Positions 1 through 9,225 of a stretch of DNA of 64,000 bases are shown in pieces. A program made the translations under genes and the position numbers. The DNA is from Gammaproteobacteria bacterium (GTDB lineage Bacteria > Pseudomonadota > Gammaproteobacteria > Pseudomonadales > Porticoccaceae), in NCBI GenBank assembly GCA_016708925.1, contig JADJET010000003.1, forward strand, positions 1 through 64,000, in the 5' to 3' direction. Within the stretch, counting starts at the first letter, position 1. Every line of letters starts with the position of its first letter. Below the pieces are notes generated by a model. That model was not told where the DNA came from. It saw only the letters and a list, made by a program, of their open reading frames with translations, and searched no databases.

Positions 1-1604
1 GCGTGTTCATCAACCAGCGCGTGTGCGAGGGCTGCGGTGACTGCGGTGTGCAGTCGAACTGCCTCGCGGTGGTGCCGGTGGAAACCCCACTCGGCCGCAA
101 GCGTGCCATCGACCAGAGCGCCTGCAATAAAGATTACTCCTGCCTGAAAGGGTTTTGCCCGAGCTTCGTCAGCATTCACGGCGGCAGCCTGCGTCGTCTC
201 CACGGCAGCAACGCCGATGCCGACTTCCCCGCGCTGCCGGAACCACAAGTCCCCGCACTCACCGCGCCCTTCAGCGTATTGCTGCCCGGGGTCGGCGGCA
301 TGGGTGTGCTCACCATCGGCGCAGTGATGGGGATGGCGGCCCACCTCGAAGGTCGCGGCGCCCTGGTGATGACCCAGACCGGATTGGCGCAAAAGTTCGG
401 CGCGGTGACCGCGCACCTGCGCATCGCGCCGCGCCAGGAAGACATCCACGCCCACTGCATTCCCCAGGGTGGCGCCGATCTGCTGCTCGGCGCGGATCTG
501 GTGGTGGCCTCAGGCCGCGAGGCACTGGCGCGGCTGGCGCCCGGCGCGGTCGCGGTGGTGAACAGCCATGAATCTCCGACGGCGGATTTCACCCACGATC
601 CCGACGCCGCCTTTCCCGGCGGCGACATGGAAGCGGCGCTGCGCGGGGCCACCGCCGCGTGTCACTTCGTCGATGCCTCGGCACTGGCATCGGCGCTGAT
701 GGGCGATGCCATCGCGGCTAATTTCTTCCTGCTGGGCTACGCCTGGCAGCGCGGACTGGTGCCGCTCGCCGCCAGCGCGCTCACCGACGCGATCCGTCTC
801 AACGCGGTAGCGGTGAAGCAGAATCTGAAAGCGTTTCTGTGGGGCCGCCGCTACGCCGCCGATCCCGCGCGGGTGCGGCGCAGCGCCGGCGTGGAGGAAA
901 TGGATTACGCGCCGCCACCGCAGACCCTGGACGAACTGATCGCCGAGCGCGAACGCCTGCTGGCCAACTATCAGGATGCGCGTTATGGCGCGCGCTATCG
1001 GGCGCTGGTGGCACGCGTGCGCGCAGCCGAAGCGCCTCTGGGCGACGCCGATTTCCCGCTCACCACAGCGGTGGCGCGTTACTACCACAAGCTGCTCGCC
1101 TACAAGGACGAGTACGAAGTCGCGCGGTTTTACACCGATGGCGAATTCAAGGCCGAACTGGAACGTCAGTTCGAAGGCGACTACCGGCTGAGTCTGCATC
1201 TGGCGCCACCGCTGCTCGCGCGCCGCGATCCCGATACCGGGCGCCTGCAGAAACGCGAGTTCGGCGCCTGGATCCTGTCCGCGTTCCAGGTCCTCGCGAA
1301 ATTCCGCTTTCTGCGCGGCACGCCGTTCGATCCGTTCGGCTACACCGCCGAGCGCCGCATGGAACGGCAGGTGATTGCGGATTACGAGGCGCGCATCGCG
1401 GAGCTGATCGCCGACCTCGATACCGATAACCACAGCCTCGCGGTAGAAATCGCCGGCCTGCCCGAATTCATCCGCGGTTTCGGCCATGTCAAGGAGACCA
1501 ATCTCGTCAGCGTGCGGCGGCGCGAGGTGGAACTGGTGCGCCGCTTTCATGCGCGCGACAGAGCGGTGGTGCGGGTCCAGCCGGCGCCGGCCACTCTCGA
1601 CTGA
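1..1604 (+). CDS. Indolepyruvate ferredoxin oxidoreductase, C-terminal part (5' end outside window)
   Basis: The reading frame is open from the window edge, so the start lies upstream. The visible 533 residues begin with a ferredoxin-like cysteine cluster (CEGCGDCGVQSNC near residues 8-20, a second set CNKDYSCLKGFC near 41-52). A gamma-type pyruvate/ketoisovalerate oxidoreductase domain follows, with the glycine-rich segment LLPGVGGMGVLT near residue 93. The C-terminal about 200 residues match the extension found in long fused indolepyruvate oxidoreductases (FGYTAERRMERQ, then GFGHVKETN). Family members oxidatively decarboxylate aryl-pyruvates to aryl-acetyl-CoA and reduce ferredoxin in the cytoplasm. 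The missing N-terminal part should carry the TPP-binding domains. The exact 2-oxoacid substrate cannot be told from sequence. Confidence 0.85.
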   Translation, partial: VFINQRVCEGCGDCGVQSNCLAVVPVETPLGRKRAIDQSACNKDYSCLKGFCPSFVSIHGGSLRRLHGSNADADFPALPEPQVPALTAPFSVLLPGVGGMGVLTIGAVMGMAAHLEGRGALVMTQTGLAQKFGAVTAHLRIAPRQEDIHAHCIPQGGADLLLGADLVVASGREALARLAPGAVAVVNSHESPTADFTHDPDAAFPGGDMEAALRGATAACHFVDASALASALMGDAIAANFFLLGYAWQRGLVPLAASALTDAIRLNAVAVKQNLKAFLWGRRYAADPARVRRSAGVEEMDYAPPPQTLDELIAERERLLANYQDARYGARYRALVARVRAAEAPLGDADFPLTTAVARYYHKLLAYKDEYEVARFYTDGEFKAELERQFEGDYRLSLHLAPPLLARRDPDTGRLQKREFGAWILSAFQVLAKFRFLRGTPFDPFGYTAERRMERQVIADYEARIAELIADLDTDNHSLAVEIAGLPEFIRGFGHVKETNLVSVRRREVELVRRFHARDRAVVRVQPAPATLD

Positions 1605-1696
1605 GGGAACAACGCCGCTGGCCGGGTCGGGAAGCCTCAGCGGTATTGATCATTCCCGCCAAAGCCTGCCCCCGAATACGGCAGTTGGAGAATCGG

Positions 1697-1718
1697 AATC
1701 CACACGCAAATGTGGATT
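1697..1718. terminator. Hairpin between convergent genes, possible bidirectional terminator
   Basis: AATCCACA and TGTGGATT form a perfect 8-bp stem around a 6-nt loop. The hairpin lies between the stop of the oxidoreductase on + and the stop of the acyl-CoA dehydrogenase on -. There is no clear T tract on either side, so terminator function is inferred from position and symmetry only. Confidence 0.4.
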
Positions 1719-1737
1719 GTGTCTCCGGCGCCGAGTA

Positions 1738-2889
1738 TCACCGTACTTTCAGCCCCATGGTGTTGGCGATCAGGTTGCGCAGCATCTGTGAACTGCCGGC
1801 GGCAATGGTCGTGCTGCGCGCATCGCGATAGTGCCGCTGCATGTCGTACTCCATCATGTAGGAATAGCCGCCCAGGATCTGCATGCCCTGGTTGGCTACC
1901 TCGACAAAGGTCTCCGAGCCGAACAGTTTCGCCTCGGTGACTTCCCGCAACGCAGGCTCGCCCTTGGCGACCTTGGCGGCTGCGCGCAGCATCAGCATGC
2001 GGGACGCATCCACTCGGGTCTGCATGTCGGCGAGCATATGGGCGATGGCCTGGAATTCGCCAATGGGCCTGCCAAACTGTTTTCGTTCCTTGGCGTAGGC
2101 CAGTGCCTGATCAACCACGGTTTGCGCGTTACCGACGTAACCGGCGGAAGTCACGATACGCTCGAACAGCAATCCCGAAAGCATGCAGTTCCAGCCGCCA
2201 TTGACCGCCCCGATACGCTGGGCGTCGCTGATTCGCACGTTGTCGAAAAAGACCTCATTGAGTCCCAGCATGTTGGCGCCAAAGGTACGCAGCCGGCGTG
2301 TCTCGACCCCGGGGGTGTCGTTGGGAACCAGGAATGCGGTGATGCCTTTTTGATAGGGCGCTTCGAGATCGGTTTTGCAGTAGAGCGTGATGACATTGTT
2401 CCTGGCGTCGGCGGCAGTGGAGAACACCTTCTGGCCATTGATGACCCAGTCGTTACCGTCGCGCGTCGCAAGGGTTCGCATGTTGCCCGCATCCGATCCC
2501 GCATCGGGCTCGGTCATCGAGATCGACATGCGGATTTCGCCTTTGATCAATCTCGGCAGCCAGATCCTTTTTTGTTCTTCATTACCGTTGTTCAACAGCG
2601 ACAGGCCGCTGAACACCGACAGGCCGTAGGCTTCAAGAAAGCTGTAGGCTTTGCGTCCCAGCTCCTCGCCCACCAGGGCCATGTCGATGACATTGCCGCC
2701 GAAGCCGCCGTAGCTCTCCGGGAACGGCAGGCCGATCAACCCCATCGCTACCCAGGCTTCATAAACTTCGTAGGGGTAGAGGCCATTTTCATCGTGTTCC
2801 CGGATGTATTCGGGCGTCGCTGCGGTGTCCATCATGCGGCGCAGATTGTCGAGCAGGATGCTTTGTTCCTCGGTGTAATCGAAGTTCAT
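1738..2889 (-). CDS. Acyl-CoA dehydrogenase family protein
   Basis: A 383-residue FAD-dependent acyl-CoA dehydrogenase of normal family length. The N-terminal helical domain starts MNFDYTEEQSILLDNLRRM. The flavin-binding signature MSISMTEPDAGSDAGNMRT lies near residue 125, and the C-terminal helical domain contains ERKQFGRPIGEFQAIAHMLADM near residue 265. The position near the C-terminus that carries the catalytic glutamate in MCAD-type enzymes reads TIAAGSSQM here, so that glutamate is absent. Related long- or branched-chain subfamilies also lack it there, so the enzyme may still be active. It faces the oxidoreductase tail to tail. The substrate is unknown; a role in fatty or aromatic acyl-CoA breakdown is inference. 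Confidence 0.85.
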   Translation of the reverse strand: MNFDYTEEQSILLDNLRRMMDTAATPEYIREHDENGLYPYEVYEAWVAMGLIGLPFPESYGGFGGNVIDMALVGEELGRKAYSFLEAYGLSVFSGLSLLNNGNEEQKRIWLPRLIKGEIRMSISMTEPDAGSDAGNMRTLATRDGNDWVINGQKVFSTAADARNNVITLYCKTDLEAPYQKGITAFLVPNDTPGVETRRLRTFGANMLGLNEVFFDNVRISDAQRIGAVNGGWNCMLSGLLFERIVTSAGYVGNAQTVVDQALAYAKERKQFGRPIGEFQAIAHMLADMQTRVDASRMLMLRAAAKVAKGEPALREVTEAKLFGSETFVEVANQGMQILGGYSYMMEYDMQRHYRDARSTTIAAGSSQMLRNLIANTMGLKVR

Positions 2890-3398
2890 GATTGACTTCC
2901 TGGAAGGTGGATAGAAGTGTGTAAGCGGGCATCTGGGCGGGGCAACGGATTGCCATGGCCGCCGCGCGGTCGGTTGCGGTTATCGATCCTGCCATTGGCG
3001 TTTAGCTTGAGCCCGGCACCTGAATCCGCGGTGAAGCTACGGTCACTAAACGCATTTGCCGGTGGCCGGTCAGGCAGCACGAGGCGCGGGAAAGCGGATG
3101 CGCTTGACCATACAGCGGTTTTCAGGAGGGTCCAGATGTCTCCTGCAACAATGTCTCCTGCAACAACCGGAAGACCGCGTGGGTCTGATCGAAAATCAAG
3201 GTCAGGTAAGCAGGGAATGAGGAAACGGTCCGAAGATTTTCCCAAGGCAGAAAGCGGGATGATGGCCGAAGGGATTTTCAGCGTTCCGGCACCGGGGCGT
3301 TTGTAGCCCTTCACGCGCCCCTGCTACACTCGAAGCGCCGCGTTCCGGCGCGATCACTTCACCATCACCACATCAACAAGAACCAAAGGAGCACCCTG
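2890..3398. other. 509-bp intergenic stretch without a supported gene
   Basis: This stretch separates divergent genes and should contain both promoters. Open frames here are short, antisense to each other and have no recognisable motif. I saw no RNA gene or strong repeat. Confidence 0.5.
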
Positions 3399-3659
3399 AT
3401 GCAAAACTTCTTTCTGATCGGCAAGCTGGCCACGCTGGGATTCTGGGTTCTGCCGCTGCTGGCGCTGGTCGGCGTCTTTGCGCCGCCGTGGGACTATCGG
3501 CTGCTCGCCATCGCATTCGTGGTGCTCCTCGCCCATCTCGGCGAGCTGGTGTTCGTACACGGCAAGCTCCGCACCGCCGGCCGCGCGGAAACCCTGGATA
3601 TCGTTATGGTGCTCCTGGTGGGGCTGTTCCACTGGGTGCCGATTCTCCGCAAGTCCTGA
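3399..3659 (+). CDS. Small inner-membrane protein, DUF1145/YhhL-like
   Basis: An 86-residue protein with an AAAGGAG ribosome site 7 nt before the ATG. It has hydrophobic segments at about residues 8-27, 31-48 and 66-80, interrupted by the conserved-looking HLGELVFVHGKLR. The pattern fits the small DUF1145 membrane proteins (E. coli YhhL and Pseudomonas relatives), whose function is unknown. It lies 27 bp upstream of the dioxygenase gene and may be cotranscribed with it. The family assignment rests on pattern and length and is moderately secure. Confidence 0.65.
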   Translation: MQNFFLIGKLATLGFWVLPLLALVGVFAPPWDYRLLAIAFVVLLAHLGELVFVHGKLRTAGRAETLDIVMVLLVGLFHWVPILRKS

Positions 3660-3686
3660 GCGAACGACCGTCCCGAGGCTCCCGCC

Positions 3687-4517
3687 ATGTTCGATAGCGA
3701 AACGGCGCTCCAGGAAATCCGCACCCGCGGCTACACGCTGCTGCCGGATTTTCTGGGCGGCGGGCGTCTCGACCGGGTGCGGGCCGTGCTCGCGCGCGAG
3801 CTGGGCGCGTACCGGGGTCGCAACAACTTCGAGGGCCAGGCCACCGAACGTGTCTACACGCTGGTGGCGCGGGATCCGGTGTTTCGGGAGATTATCGAGG
3901 ACGGCCGGGTGATGGCCCTGTGCGATACCTTTCTCGAACCCAATTACCTGCTCACCGGCAGTCTTGCGATCTGCATCCATCCCGGCGAGACGCCCCAACC
4001 CTGGCACAACGACGACGCGTTCTATCCGATACCGCGCCCGCGCCCCATGGTGAGTTTGTCGACCATCGTCGCAGTGGACGATTTCACCGCCGAAAATGGC
4101 TGCACCGAAGTGATCCCGGCCAGTCATCTGTGGAGCGATGCCGAGATCGGCGGCGATTATCGGGATGGTGATCGCGAATCCGACCCCGACTTCGCCGCGC
4201 GCATGGCGGACAGATCGGTTCCGGTGGAAATGCCGGCGGGAACCTGCGTGGTGTTTGCCGGCAACCTGCTGCACCGCGGCGGCGCCAATCGCAGCCCGGC
4301 GCCGCGCCGCGCGTTCTCGATCCAGTACTGCCAGCCCTGGGCCAGAACCCAGGAGAACTATTTTCTCGCGGTGCCGCCGGAACAGGCCGCCGCCATGAGT
4401 CCGCGCATTCAGTCCCTGCTGGGCTACTCCATCCACCGGCCCTTCATGGGACATGTGGCGGGCCGGCATCCCCTCAAGACGCTGTCGCCGGGCGCTTCCA
4501 TGGCGGATCCCTGCTGA
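3687..4517 (+). CDS. Phytanoyl-CoA dioxygenase (PhyH) family protein
   Basis: A 276-residue non-haem Fe(II)/2-oxoglutarate dioxygenase. The iron facial triad is visible as His107 and Asp109 in PWHNDDAFYP plus the distal His196 in NLLHRGGANRS. Arg202 in the same stretch is placed to bind 2-oxoglutarate. Family members hydroxylate diverse small molecules, including phytanoyl-CoA, ectoine and secondary metabolites, so the substrate cannot be assigned. No sugar or antibiotic cluster surrounds it. It may share a transcript with the small membrane protein just upstream. Confidence 0.82.
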   Translation: MFDSETALQEIRTRGYTLLPDFLGGGRLDRVRAVLARELGAYRGRNNFEGQATERVYTLVARDPVFREIIEDGRVMALCDTFLEPNYLLTGSLAICIHPGETPQPWHNDDAFYPIPRPRPMVSLSTIVAVDDFTAENGCTEVIPASHLWSDAEIGGDYRDGDRESDPDFAARMADRSVPVEMPAGTCVVFAGNLLHRGGANRSPAPRRAFSIQYCQPWARTQENYFLAVPPEQAAAMSPRIQSLLGYSIHRPFMGHVAGRHPLKTLSPGASMADPC

Positions 4518-4667
4518 CCGCAGGCCATTCAGTGCAGTGAATTTCCCGGCGGTGGCGCAGTCAATGCCTCCGCGAAGCTCTTGCAATCAGGCGTCCGTTC
4601 CGGGCGCGGGGCTCCGGCCCGGTACTTCCGGTTTCGCGCCAGACGGCACTGTATCGAGACAAAAGCC

Positions 4668-5822
4668 ATGAATCGGCGCAACCGCATCAACCTCGCGCTC
4701 ACCGCGATCATCCTGGTGATTCTCCTTGCCGCCTGGGGCTATCGGGCGCTGCGTGGCTCGAGCGCTCCGGAACTGTCCACAGCGCCGGTGGAACGCGCCG
4801 ATCTCGAAGAGACCATCACCGCCCAGGGCAAGCTGGAGCCCAAGGAATACGTCATCGTCGGCGCCCAGGTCTCCGGGCAATTGAGCAAGCTCCACGTCGC
4901 CATCGGCGACCGGGTCGAAACCGGCCAGCTGATCGCCGAGATCGACCCGCGCATCCTGGAGGCGCGGGTGGCCGCGGATCGTGCCCGGCTGGCGGCGCTC
5001 GAGGCCCAGCTCGCCGAACAGCGCGCCCAGATCACCTACGCCGCCCAGGTGCTGGCGCGCAACCGCGAGCTGATCGGCCTGCGCGCGGTCAGCCAGGAAG
5101 CGCTGGAGGAGAGCGAATCGGCACTGGCCGTGGCGCAGGCGCGAGCCACCTCGCTGGCAGCGCAGATCGACGAGGCGCGCTCGACGCTGTTCGGCGACGA
5201 GACCAACCTCGGCTACACCCGGATCCTGGCGCCGATGAGCGGCACCGTGGTCAGCCAGACCGCCCGCGAGGGCCAGACCCTCAACGCCAACCAGCTGGCT
5301 CCGGAGATCCTCCAGATCGCCGATCTGGGAACCATGACGGTACGCGCCCAGGTCGCCGAAGCCGACATCCCCCGCATCCGGCCCGGCATGCCGGTGTACT
5401 TCACCATCCTGGGCGCGCTGGAGCGGCGCTGGCGCGCCGAGGTGCGGCAGATCCTGCCCTCGCCGGAACTGATCAACGACGTGGTGCTCTACAACGTCCT
5501 GGCCGACGTCGACAACCGCGGTGGCGAGCTGATGAACGGCATGACCACGCAGATGTTCTTCATTGTGGCCCGCGCCGAGCAGGTGCCCAGCATTCCCACG
5601 GTCGCCCTGGGACGGCGACTGCCCGAGCAGGATGACGCTGGCGAGGCCTACGAGATCGAACGCTGCCGGGCCGCGGGCTGTGCGCCGGCCACGGTACAGA
5701 TCGGCATCATGACCCGCGCCCGCAGCGAGGTCCGCGCCGGCCTGGAACCCGGCGACCAGGTGCTGCTGCCGGTGGCGGGTGGCGCCTCCGCGGCGGGTCG
5801 GCCGCGCCGGCTGCTGTTCTGA
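4668..5822 (+). CDS. macA: MacA-like periplasmic adaptor of an ABC efflux system
   Basis: A 384-residue HlyD/RND-type membrane fusion protein. I chose the ATG at 4668, which gives a clean N-terminal membrane anchor (INLALTAIILVILLAAWGY). The in-frame ATG at 4581 would add an unlikely arginine-rich leader. After the anchor come a split lipoyl domain (KEYVIVGAQVSGQLSKLHV near residue 58), an alpha-helical hairpin rich in Ala/Glu/Arg (about 105-175), the second lipoyl half (LGYTRILAPMSGTVVS) and a beta-barrel domain. It spans the periplasm between MacB and the outer-membrane channel. Its stop is 2 bp before the macB start, so the three genes form one operon. Confidence 0.88.
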   Translation: MNRRNRINLALTAIILVILLAAWGYRALRGSSAPELSTAPVERADLEETITAQGKLEPKEYVIVGAQVSGQLSKLHVAIGDRVETGQLIAEIDPRILEARVAADRARLAALEAQLAEQRAQITYAAQVLARNRELIGLRAVSQEALEESESALAVAQARATSLAAQIDEARSTLFGDETNLGYTRILAPMSGTVVSQTAREGQTLNANQLAPEILQIADLGTMTVRAQVAEADIPRIRPGMPVYFTILGALERRWRAEVRQILPSPELINDVVLYNVLADVDNRGGELMNGMTTQMFFIVARAEQVPSIPTVALGRRLPEQDDAGEAYEIERCRAAGCAPATVQIGIMTRARSEVRAGLEPGDQVLLPVAGGASAAGRPRRLLF

Positions 5823-5824
5823 CG

Positions 5825-7756
5825 ATGGCGGTGCCATTGCTGGAGCTGCGTGACATCGGTCGCTATTTCCGCGCCGGGGATACCGAAGTGCGCGCCCTGG
5901 ATGGGGTCTCGCTGACCATTCACCACGGCGAGTTCGTCGCCATCATGGGGGCGTCGGGCTCGGGCAAGAGCACGCTGATGAATGTCATCGGCTGCCTCGA
6001 TCGTGCCGACACCGGCAGCTATCGCATCGGCGGCCGGGCGGTGGCCGAGCTCGACGACGACGCGCTCGCCGCGCTGCGCCGCGACACCTTCGGCTTCGTA
6101 TTCCAGCGCTACCATCTGCTCCCCGGCGAAAGCGCGCTGGAAAACGTGGAGATGCCGGCGCTCTATGCCGGCGTCCCCCGCGCCGAGCGCGCCCGACGCG
6201 CCACCGTCCTGCTCGCGCGTCTGGGGCTCGCCGACCGAATCCGGCATCGGCCCAGCCAGCTCTCCGGCGGCCAGCAGCAGCGGGTCGCCATCGCCCGGGC
6301 ATTGATCAACGATCCGCCGGTGATCCTGGCGGACGAACCCACCGGCGCCCTCGACAGCCACAGCAGCGCCGAGTTGATGGCGCTCCTCACCGAGCTGAAC
6401 CGCGAGGGCCGCACCCTGGTGGTGATCACCCACGACCCCGAGGTCGCGGCCCACGCCCACCGGGTGGTGCGCATCGCCGACGGCCGCATCCTCGACGACC
6501 AGCCCGCCCCGGCGGCGACCCCGGAGCCGGCCGCCGGCACCGCGCCGGTCGGCCCCGGGAACGTGCTTCCGGAACTGGGCGAAGCCGTCAAGGTGGCGCT
6601 GCGTTCCCTGCGGGTCAACCTGCTGCGCACCGCCCTGACCCTGCTCGGCATCGTGATCGGCGTGGCCTCGGTGATCGCCATGCTGGCGGTCGGCGAAGGG
6701 AGCCGCCGCGATATCATCGAACAGATCAGCGCCATGGGCACCAACCTGCTGGTAGTGCGGCCGGGCGCGCCCGGCATCCGCGGCGGCGGCGACGTGGTCA
6801 CCCTGACCCCCGCCGACGCCGAAGCCCTCGCCGCACTGCCCGATGTCGCCCGGGTGCTGCCCACGCGCAGTGCACGCTACACGGTGCGCGCCGGCGCGGT
6901 GGACTACGCGACCACCATCCAGGGCGTGGGGTCGGAGCTGCCGATGCTGCGCAACTGGCCGGTGCTGCGGGGCGGCTTTTTCACCGTCCGCGACCAGCGC
7001 AGCCATGCGCCGGTAGCGGTGCTCGGCCAGACCGTGGCGCGGCTGCTGTTTCCGGGCGGCACCGATCCGGTGGGACAACTCGTGCTGATCCGCAACGTGC
7101 CTTTCGAGGTCATCGGCATCATGGCCGAAAAGGGCGCCTCCACCTGGGGCACCGATCAGGACGACGTGGTCTTCGTACCCCTCGCCACTGGTCAGGTCCG
7201 CCTGTTCGGCGGCAACTACCTCAACGACATCACCATCGAGGTCACCACCGCCGAACGTGGCGATGCCGTGCAGGCCGCCGCCGAGACATTGCTCCGGCAG
7301 CGCCACCGCGCCGAGGACTTCAGCATCCGCAACATGGCGTCGATGCTGGCGATGGTGGACCGTACCCAGGCCACCCTCAGCCTGCTGCTGGGTTCGGTGG
7401 CGGCGATCTCGCTGCTGGTCGGCGGCATCGGGGTGATGAACATCATGCTGGTCAGCGTCACCGAGCGCACCCGTGAGATCGGCATCCGCCGCGCCGCCGG
7501 CGCCCGCATGCGCGACATCCTGCTCCAGTTCAACACCGAGGCGATGGTGATCTGCACCCTGGGGGGACTGACCGGCCTGGCGTTGGGCTACCTGATCAGC
7601 TTCGCCCTGCGCGGCGCCGGCCTGGCAGTCGCCTTCACCGCCGCGCCGGCACTGCTCGCCTTCGCCAGCGCGGTGGCCACCGGACTGGTGTTCGGCCACC
7701 TGCCGGCGCGCAAGGCCGCGCGCCTCGATCCCGTGGTGGCACTGAGTGCGGAATAG
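5825..7756 (+). CDS. macB: MacB-like ABC transporter, fused ATPase and permease
   Basis: A 643-residue MacB-type protein. The N-terminal nucleotide-binding domain has Walker A GASGSGKST (residues 42-50), the Q-loop region FVFQRYHLL, signature LSGGQQQR, Walker B VILADEPTGALD and switch THD. A membrane segment follows near residue 270, then a large periplasmic domain (about 295-520) and three C-terminal membrane segments. This is the type VII ABC (mechanotransmission) architecture. Known relatives expel macrolides, peptides or haem-like compounds from the periplasm through a TolC-type channel. The substrate here is unknown. It overlaps the downstream outer-membrane gene by 11 bp. Confidence 0.9.
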   Translation: MAVPLLELRDIGRYFRAGDTEVRALDGVSLTIHHGEFVAIMGASGSGKSTLMNVIGCLDRADTGSYRIGGRAVAELDDDALAALRRDTFGFVFQRYHLLPGESALENVEMPALYAGVPRAERARRATVLLARLGLADRIRHRPSQLSGGQQQRVAIARALINDPPVILADEPTGALDSHSSAELMALLTELNREGRTLVVITHDPEVAAHAHRVVRIADGRILDDQPAPAATPEPAAGTAPVGPGNVLPELGEAVKVALRSLRVNLLRTALTLLGIVIGVASVIAMLAVGEGSRRDIIEQISAMGTNLLVVRPGAPGIRGGGDVVTLTPADAEALAALPDVARVLPTRSARYTVRAGAVDYATTIQGVGSELPMLRNWPVLRGGFFTVRDQRSHAPVAVLGQTVARLLFPGGTDPVGQLVLIRNVPFEVIGIMAEKGASTWGTDQDDVVFVPLATGQVRLFGGNYLNDITIEVTTAERGDAVQAAAETLLRQRHRAEDFSIRNMASMLAMVDRTQATLSLLLGSVAAISLLVGGIGVMNIMLVSVTERTREIGIRRAAGARMRDILLQFNTEAMVICTLGGLTGLALGYLISFALRGAGLAVAFTAAPALLAFASAVATGLVFGHLPARKAARLDPVVALSAE

Positions 7757-9134
7757 CCCGAACTCCTGGCTGCTGGCCGCGCTGCTGCTGGCCGGCTGCA
7801 GCCTGGCCCCGGAGCCGGCGCCGCCGCCGGGGCCGATCCCGGAGACCTGGGCGCAGGCCGAAACCAGCACCACACCGCTGCCGGCGGCCTGGTGGCGGAC
7901 TTTCGGCAGCCCGGACATCGACGCCCTGGTGGAGGGCGCGCTGGCCGCCAATCGGGACCTGGCCGCCGCCCTGGCGCGCATCGAACAGGCCCGCGCCGGT
8001 GTCCGCATTGTCGGCGCCGGCCTGTGGCCGCGCATCGACGCTGCCGGCACCGCCACCGACACCCGGCAGAGCGGCAGCGGTACCCTGACCGCCATCACCG
8101 GGCCCGGAACCACCCGCATCGGCAGCGACTCCGGCACCAGCTACCACGGCCAGCTGCAGGTCGCCTACGAGGTCGACCTGTTCGGGCGGGTGCGCGCCGG
8201 CCGCGACGCCGCCCGCGATCGCCTGTCCGCCTCCGCGTTCGACCACCAGGCCCTGCGCCTGATCACCGCCGCCGAGGTAGTGCAGACCGCGCTCGAGCTG
8301 GCCGCCACCGAACGCCGCCTGGAGCTGGCCGCCGCCAATCTGGACAACGCCCGCGCCCTGCTGGCGTTGCTCGACGCCCGCCTGGCGGCGGGGCGCAGCG
8401 CCGCCCTCGAGCGCGACCAGCAACGCGGCGCGGTCGCCGGCCTGGAAGCCGAGATCGCCACACTGGGGGAGAGCCGTGCCCAACAGCGCCACCGCCTGGC
8501 CGTACTCAGCGGCGCCCCCAGTCCGGATTTCACGCCGCCGGTGCCGCAGTGGGCTCAGCTCCGCCTGCCCGAGGTGCGCCCCATGGTGCCCGCGGCACTG
8601 CTGTCCCAGCGCCCCGATCTGCGCCGCGCCGAGGCCGAACTGGCGGCCGCCGGCGCCGATCTGGGGGCGGCCCGTGCCGCCCTCTACCCCAGCCTCGAGA
8701 TCAGCTGGGATCGCGCCTGGACCGATCGCTCCAGCGCCACCCTCACCAATCTCGGCGCCAGCCTGCTGGCGCCGATCTTTCGCGGCGGCGCGCTGCGCGG
8801 CGAGGTGGCGCGCAGCGCCGCGCAGCGCCGGGAACTGGCCGCCACCTATCACCAGGCGGTGCTGACCGCCTTCGGCGAGGTCAGCGACGCCCTCGCCGCC
8901 CAGCGCCAGAGTGCCTTGCGCGGTGCCGCGCTGGACCGCGCGGCGGCTGCGGCGCGCGACGCTTACGCGAGCGCCCGCGCGCGGTTTGATGCCGGCGCGG
9001 TGGACTACCAGATTCTGCTCGACGTGCAGCGCAGCCAGATACAGGCCGAGGATGCGGCGGCCAACGGCCGGCTGGACCGCTTCACCGCGGTGATCTCCCT
9101 GTATCGGGCGCTGGGCGGGAGTGATCTGCCCTGA
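7746..9134 (+). CDS. RND/MacAB-type outer-membrane efflux lipoprotein (NodT/TolC-like)
   Basis: A 462-residue outer-membrane factor. It starts at a GTG that overlaps the end of macB by 11 bp, which implies translational coupling. The signal peptide ends in lipobox LLAGC with the acylated Cys at residue 18. Two repeated helical hairpin regions typical of the TolC/OprM fold follow, for example ALVEGALAANRDLAAALAR and the later equivalent near FGEVSDALAAQRQ. The strand segment YEVDLFGRVRAGRDAARDRL is characteristic of the NodT subfamily. It should supply the exit duct for the MacAB pair upstream. Confidence 0.88.
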   Translation: MRNSPNSWLLAALLLAGCSLAPEPAPPPGPIPETWAQAETSTTPLPAAWWRTFGSPDIDALVEGALAANRDLAAALARIEQARAGVRIVGAGLWPRIDAAGTATDTRQSGSGTLTAITGPGTTRIGSDSGTSYHGQLQVAYEVDLFGRVRAGRDAARDRLSASAFDHQALRLITAAEVVQTALELAATERRLELAAANLDNARALLALLDARLAAGRSAALERDQQRGAVAGLEAEIATLGESRAQQRHRLAVLSGAPSPDFTPPVPQWAQLRLPEVRPMVPAALLSQRPDLRRAEAELAAAGADLGAARAALYPSLEISWDRAWTDRSSATLTNLGASLLAPIFRGGALRGEVARSAAQRRELAATYHQAVLTAFGEVSDALAAQRQSALRGAALDRAAAAARDAYASARARFDAGAVDYQILLDVQRSQIQAEDAAANGRLDRFTAVISLYRALGGSDLP

Positions 9135-9168
9135 GTCGCGTATGCGATCGGAATGCGAACGCGGCATC

Positions 9169-9184
9169 CGGTACAGTAATTGCT
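9169..9184 (+). promoter_or_regulatory. Sigma-54-like promoter upstream of ureD
   Basis: CGGTACAGTAATTGCT has GG at 9170-9171 and GC at 9182-9183, with exactly ten bases between, and the -12 element reads TTGCT. The first -24 base is C instead of the usual T. It lies about 40 bp before the ureD ATG. Similar elements precede the other two urease segments at 18614 and 26707. Confidence 0.45.
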
Positions 9185-9225
9185 GTCGACTCGGAAGAAA
9201 TACGCTGTCGGAACCTCTGTCGCTC

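Noticed and set aside
5648..8137. 829-residue open frame on - across macA, macB and the outer-membrane gene
   Set aside because: It is antisense to three well-supported genes and its His/Gln/Arg-rich composition is typical of the shadow frame in GC-rich DNA.
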